From Acidobacteriota bacterium (lineage in GTDB: Bacteria; Acidobacteriota; Terriglobia; Terriglobales; Acidobacteriaceae): DNA of 16,997 nt. Location of the stretch: assembly GCA_021781255.1 (NCBI GenBank), contig JAJXXG010001065.1, forward strand, positions 1 through 16,997, given 5' to 3'. The stretch's first letter is position 1, and each line of letters opens with the position of its first letter. Below, one piece after another: positions 14,564 through 16,997 of the stretch. The notes below the pieces were generated by a model, which saw only the letters and a program-made list of their open reading frames with translations, did not search any database and was not told the origin of the DNA. The translations under genes were made by a program, and so were the position numbers.

Positions 14564-15589
14564 ATGGAATCGATTCTGGTATTGACCCACGCCGATGAAA
14601 CCGGCTCCGCGCTGAGCAAAGCCTCGCTCGAAGCGGTGACCGCGGGCAAGGAGCTGGCTGCGCGAACGGGCGCGGCGCTGATCGTCGGGATTGTGGCGGA
14701 GGATGCGGCTGGCGCGGCAAGCGCAGTTGCCGGGGCCGGAGCGCGCTTGCTGGGCGTGCAAGGTGAGGCATTCGCGCAGGCACGCTATTCGAGCGATGCT
14801 GCGGCCTGCGAAGCTCTTTGCCGCGCGGCGAACGCATCGATCGTTATCGCTCCGCAGAGCTCGCGTTTTGCGCGGGTGATGGCAGGCGTCGCGCATCGCG
14901 TGGGCGGATTGATCGATTCGCATATTACGGCGATTGCCGGGGCGGACGGAATTGAGGCCGCGCGCTGGTTTTACCGCCAACGCATTGAGGCTGTGGTCAG
15001 CCGCGCGGCGCGTCCGTGGTTTCTGCTGCTCGACGCAGGCACGCATGCTGCCTATGCCGCCGAACCCGCCGCGGCGCCGGTCGAACAGATCGCCGTCGAA
15101 CTTCCGGCGCTGCGCACAACTGTGACCGGGCTGAAAGCGCCCAAACAGGATGAGCAGACCATTCGGCCGGATGCGAAGCTGCTCTTCGTCGCCGGAGCGG
15201 GCTGGACCAAGAAGCAGCCCGACGGACAGGTTCACGTTGCGGAAGCAGGCGAGTTGATCTTGAAGTTCCTGCGCGCCTCGGGCGCATCGCTGGGCAGCTC
15301 CAAATCGTTGGTGGATCAGGGCGGCGAAGGGAACTCCGTTCTTCCCTTTCTGACGCATTTGAACCAGGTGGGACAAACCGGCTCGACGCCGCGCCACGCC
15401 AAGGGTCTTGCAACCTGCTGCCATGGCGAGGAGCCGCATGTGGTAGGCTGGCGGTTCATCGGTGAGCGTCGCGCTGTTTCGCTCGATCCCAACTGCGGCT
15501 GGACGCGCGGCAAGGCCGATGTGGTCTACGTAGCAGATGCCTTCCAGGTGATGGCGAAGGTGAATGAGATGGTTGGGGGCAGGCAGTAG
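14564..15589 (+). CDS. etfA: Electron transfer flavoprotein, alpha subunit (divergent)
   Basis: EtfA binds the FAD that exchanges electrons with the dehydrogenase and with the ETF:quinone oxidoreductase. The start ATG at 14564 follows GAGG by about 8-10 nt, and the protein has 341 aa, a normal length. The C-terminal FAD domain is recognisable by LGSSKSLVD (243-251) and NQVGQTG (267-273), with His292 in the position of the QH of ordinary members. It is atypical: the conserved Arg of the GASR motif is Lys247. The GISGAIQH segment is replaced by ATCCHGEEPH, with two adjacent cysteines (285-286). The usual I-N-x-D motif also differs (VSLDPN, about 307-312). In studied ETFs the Arg helps stabilise the reduced flavin, so redox properties may be altered here (inference). 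The 60-nt gap to etfB has a T-rich stretch but no clear terminator. Confidence 0.85.
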   Translation: MESILVLTHADETGSALSKASLEAVTAGKELAARTGAALIVGIVAEDAAGAASAVAGAGARLLGVQGEAFAQARYSSDAAACEALCRAANASIVIAPQSSRFARVMAGVAHRVGGLIDSHITAIAGADGIEAARWFYRQRIEAVVSRAARPWFLLLDAGTHAAYAAEPAAAPVEQIAVELPALRTTVTGLKAPKQDEQTIRPDAKLLFVAGAGWTKKQPDGQVHVAEAGELILKFLRASGASLGSSKSLVDQGGEGNSVLPFLTHLNQVGQTGSTPRHAKGLATCCHGEEPHVVGWRFIGERRAVSLDPNCGWTRGKADVVYVADAFQVMAKVNEMVGGRQ

Positions 15590-15614
15590 GGAATAAGGAG
15601 CAGGGAGCAGTGAG
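15580..15614 (+). repeat. Heptamer repeat tract at the end of etfA (5 units)
   Basis: Five consecutive 7-nt units read CAGGCAG, TAGGGAA, TAAGGAG, CAGGGAG and CAGTGAG. The first encodes the end of EtfA and the second starts with its stop codon. The unit size and copy number equal those of the two GCTAG-type arrays flanking the four-helix-bundle gene, although the sequence differs. No inverted partner was noticed within the window. Confidence 0.5.
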
Positions 15615-15680
15615 GCGCCTTCTTTCCACAACTTGCCCCGGAGCGGCGACCCCTCGTATCATCCGGCAAGAGAAACAGTC

Positions 15681-16250
15681 ATGAACGAAATGGAAAGCAA
15701 CACCGGCTTGCGGGTGAAGGGGCGGCTGATGTCGGCCTCGGAGATTGAGCGCACCCTGGTGCGCCTGGCCCACGAAATTGTTGAGAAGAGCAACGGCAGC
15801 GCGGATCTGGCCCTGGTGGGGATCAAGCGCCGCGGTGTTCCACTGGCGGAACGGCTGGGCAAGCTGATCTCCAGCATCGAGAAGCGCCCAGTGGATACGG
15901 GCGTGCTGGATATCCAGTTTTACCGCGACGACCTTTCCACGGCCGGGGTGCGCCCAGTGGTGACGCCGGGGGCTATCGGCTGCGACGTGGAAGGCCGCGA
16001 CGTAGTGATCTGCGATGATGTGCTCTACACCGGGCGCACGGTCCGCGCCGCGCTGGACGCGCTGTTTGACCACGGCAGGCCGCGCCGCGTGCAACTGGCC
16101 GTGCTCATCGACCGCGGCCATCGCGAGCTGCCGATTGAGGCCACCTATGTGGGCAAGCATGTTCCGACCAGCAGCCGCGAGATTATAGAAGTGAAGTTTC
16201 AGGAAATCGACTCCACCGAGGAGGTTCTTCTGGTGGAGAAGACCAACTGA
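15681..16250 (+). CDS. pyrR: PyrR: pyrimidine operon regulator / uracil phosphoribosyltransferase
   Basis: PyrR binds pyr mRNA in response to UMP and PRPP in many bacteria and also has weak uracil phosphoribosyltransferase activity. The 189 aa from ATG 15681 match the family in size. An upstream start at 15633 would add 16 residues of poor character. Diagnostic segments are the ALVGIKRRGVPLAERL helix-loop (about residues 47-62), DIQFYRDDL (about 76-84), and the PRPP-binding loop ICDDVLYTGRT (110-120, Asp112 and Asp113). Late in the protein come VLIDRGHRELPI and the YVGKHVPTS motif typical of PyrR. It is followed by pyrB after 98 nt, the usual pyrR-pyrB order. It is probably the first gene of a pyrimidine operon separate from the ETF genes, from which it is 91 nt away. 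No PyrR-binding leader could be confirmed upstream. Confidence 0.93.
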   Translation: MNEMESNTGLRVKGRLMSASEIERTLVRLAHEIVEKSNGSADLALVGIKRRGVPLAERLGKLISSIEKRPVDTGVLDIQFYRDDLSTAGVRPVVTPGAIGCDVEGRDVVICDDVLYTGRTVRAALDALFDHGRPRRVQLAVLIDRGHRELPIEATYVGKHVPTSSREIIEVKFQEIDSTEEVLLVEKTN

Positions 16251-16256
16251 GCACGT

Positions 16257-16288
16257 CGCTTTCGGCTCTTAGCCAAAGGCTGAAAGCG
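16257..16288 (+). other. Inverted repeat in the pyrR-pyrB gap
   Basis: CGCTTTC (16257-16263) pairs with GAAAGCG (16282-16288), and inside it AGCC-AAA-GGCT (16271-16281) forms a second hairpin. There is no T run afterwards, so it is not a typical terminator. It could be an RNA element acting on pyrB, but it lacks the recognisable PyrR-binding loop sequence. Confidence 0.3.
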
Positions 16289-16348
16289 AACAGCAAATAG
16301 CTGCTTCCTGAACCGGACCGGGGCCCGGCGCTCCGGTGAAAGCTTAGC

Positions 16349-16997
16349 ATGAACCCGGCCGCCGCACGCCGCACGCTGCACACACCGCCCACGCCTGCAT
16401 CTCCATTTCCCTACCATCCCGGCTCGCTGCTTTCAGTTCTGGACCTGAGCGTGGAAGGTGTAAGCCGCCTGCTGGGGCGAGCGTCGGAGCTTGAACACGA
16501 AGATCCGCTGCTGCGCGATCGCATTTTGGCCAAGCGGAAGATTGCACTGCTGTTTTACGAATCGTCAACGCGGACCCGCACCAGCTTTGAGTTTGCCTCA
16601 AAGGCTTTGGGCGCCGACACCACTCTGGTTTCCTATCTCAGCTCCAGCATTGAAAAGGGCGAATCGCTGAAAGACACCGGCCTGACGCTGCGGGCGCTGG
16701 GCGCGGAGGCGATCATTCTGCGCCACAACTCCTCCGGGGCGGCATGGCTGCTGGAGGAGGCGACGCGCCTGCCGGTGGTGAACGCAGGCGACGGCATGCA
16801 CGAGCATCCCACACAGGCGTTGCTGGACCTGCGCACGATATTGACGCATCTGCGGCCGGGGATCGGCGCGATTGGGCCGGAGACGCTCACCGGCGTGACC
16901 GTGAGCATTGTGGGCGATATTCTGCACAGCCGCGTGGCGCGGTCGAACATGCTGCTGCTGCCGCGGCTGGGCGCGCGGGTACTGCTTTGCGGACCGA
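16349..16997 (+). CDS. pyrB: Aspartate carbamoyltransferase, catalytic chain (partial, runs off the window)
   Basis: This enzyme condenses carbamoyl phosphate with aspartate, the committed step of pyrimidine synthesis. Translation from ATG 16349 gives 216 residues before the sequence ends, about two thirds of the usual 310. The carbamoyl-phosphate loop [13 protein letters not shown] (69-81, with STRTR at 73-77) is present. So are [11 protein letters not shown] with Lys103 in the position of the catalytic loop lysine, RHN (125-127), and HPTQALLDL (153-161). [12 protein letters not shown], from the start of the aspartate domain, follows. The first about 22 residues (Ala/Pro/Arg-rich) are an extension beyond the usual start. 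The Shine-Dalgarno is weak (GGTGA about 9 nt upstream). The 3' end lies outside the window. Confidence 0.93.
   Translation, partial: MNPAAARRTLHTPPTPASPFPYHPGSLLSVLDLSVEGVSRLLGRASELEHEDPLLRDRILAKRKIALLFYESSTRTRTSFEFASKALGADTTLVSYLSSSIEKGESLKDTGLTLRALGAEAIILRHNSSGAAWLLEEATRLPVVNAGDGMHEHPTQALLDLRTILTHLRPGIGAIGPETLTGVTVSIVGDILHSRVARSNMLLLPRLGARVLLCGP

Noticed and set aside
16251..16348. PyrR-dependent attenuator between pyrR and pyrB
   Set aside because: A hairpin exists but there is no T run or recognisable PyrR-binding loop, so only an inverted repeat is reported.

Overview
The window looks like chromosomal DNA from an Acidobacteriota (Terriglobia-like) bacterium. It is GC-rich. It carries an Oar-type TonB-dependent receptor with an N-terminal carboxypeptidase-regulatory-like domain, a remnant of a SpoIIE-type phosphatase with a signal peptide, and a pyrR-pyrB pair. 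The assignment is an inference from gene content, not from a database match.

Layout. (1) Bases 1-3632, + strand: a leader with a CRP-like palindrome, a small putative membrane/secreted protein, and a large TonB-dependent outer-membrane receptor. (2) Bases 3854-8219, - strand: two paralogous respiratory modules, each combining an 11-heme c-type cytochrome with a membrane b-type cytochrome. In the upstream module the two parts are separate genes overlapping by 8 nt (8219-7005 and 7012-6149). In the downstream module they are one fused protein (5803-3854), CbcL-like in architecture. (3) Bases 8220-9125: a divergent regulatory region with three exact GTGA-N6-TCAC palindromes and a truncated SpoIIE-like phosphatase remnant. 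(4) Bases 9126-15589, + strand: a large acyl-CoA dehydrogenase, an ETF:quinone oxidoreductase with a C-terminal 8-cysteine ferredoxin region (ATGA overlap), EtfB and EtfA. (5) Between the oxidoreductase and etfB sits a frameshifted four-helix-bundle (S23/Avd-like) gene flanked by inverted arrays of five heptamers each, which looks like a small mobile cassette. (6) Bases 15681-16997, + strand: pyrR and the 5' part of pyrB.

How the genes may work together (inference): the dehydrogenase passes electrons from an acyl-CoA to EtfAB. The ETF:quinone oxidoreductase passes them to menaquinone. One or both cytochrome b / 11-heme cytochrome c modules then carry quinol electrons across the membrane to periplasmic or extracellular acceptors. 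The divergent arrangement and the shared CRP/FNR-type palindromes suggest co-regulation. This coupled layout and the split/fused pair of cytochrome modules are the strongest candidates for an undescribed system here. The heptamer-flanked cassette, which appears to supply the etfB ribosome binding site, is the second.
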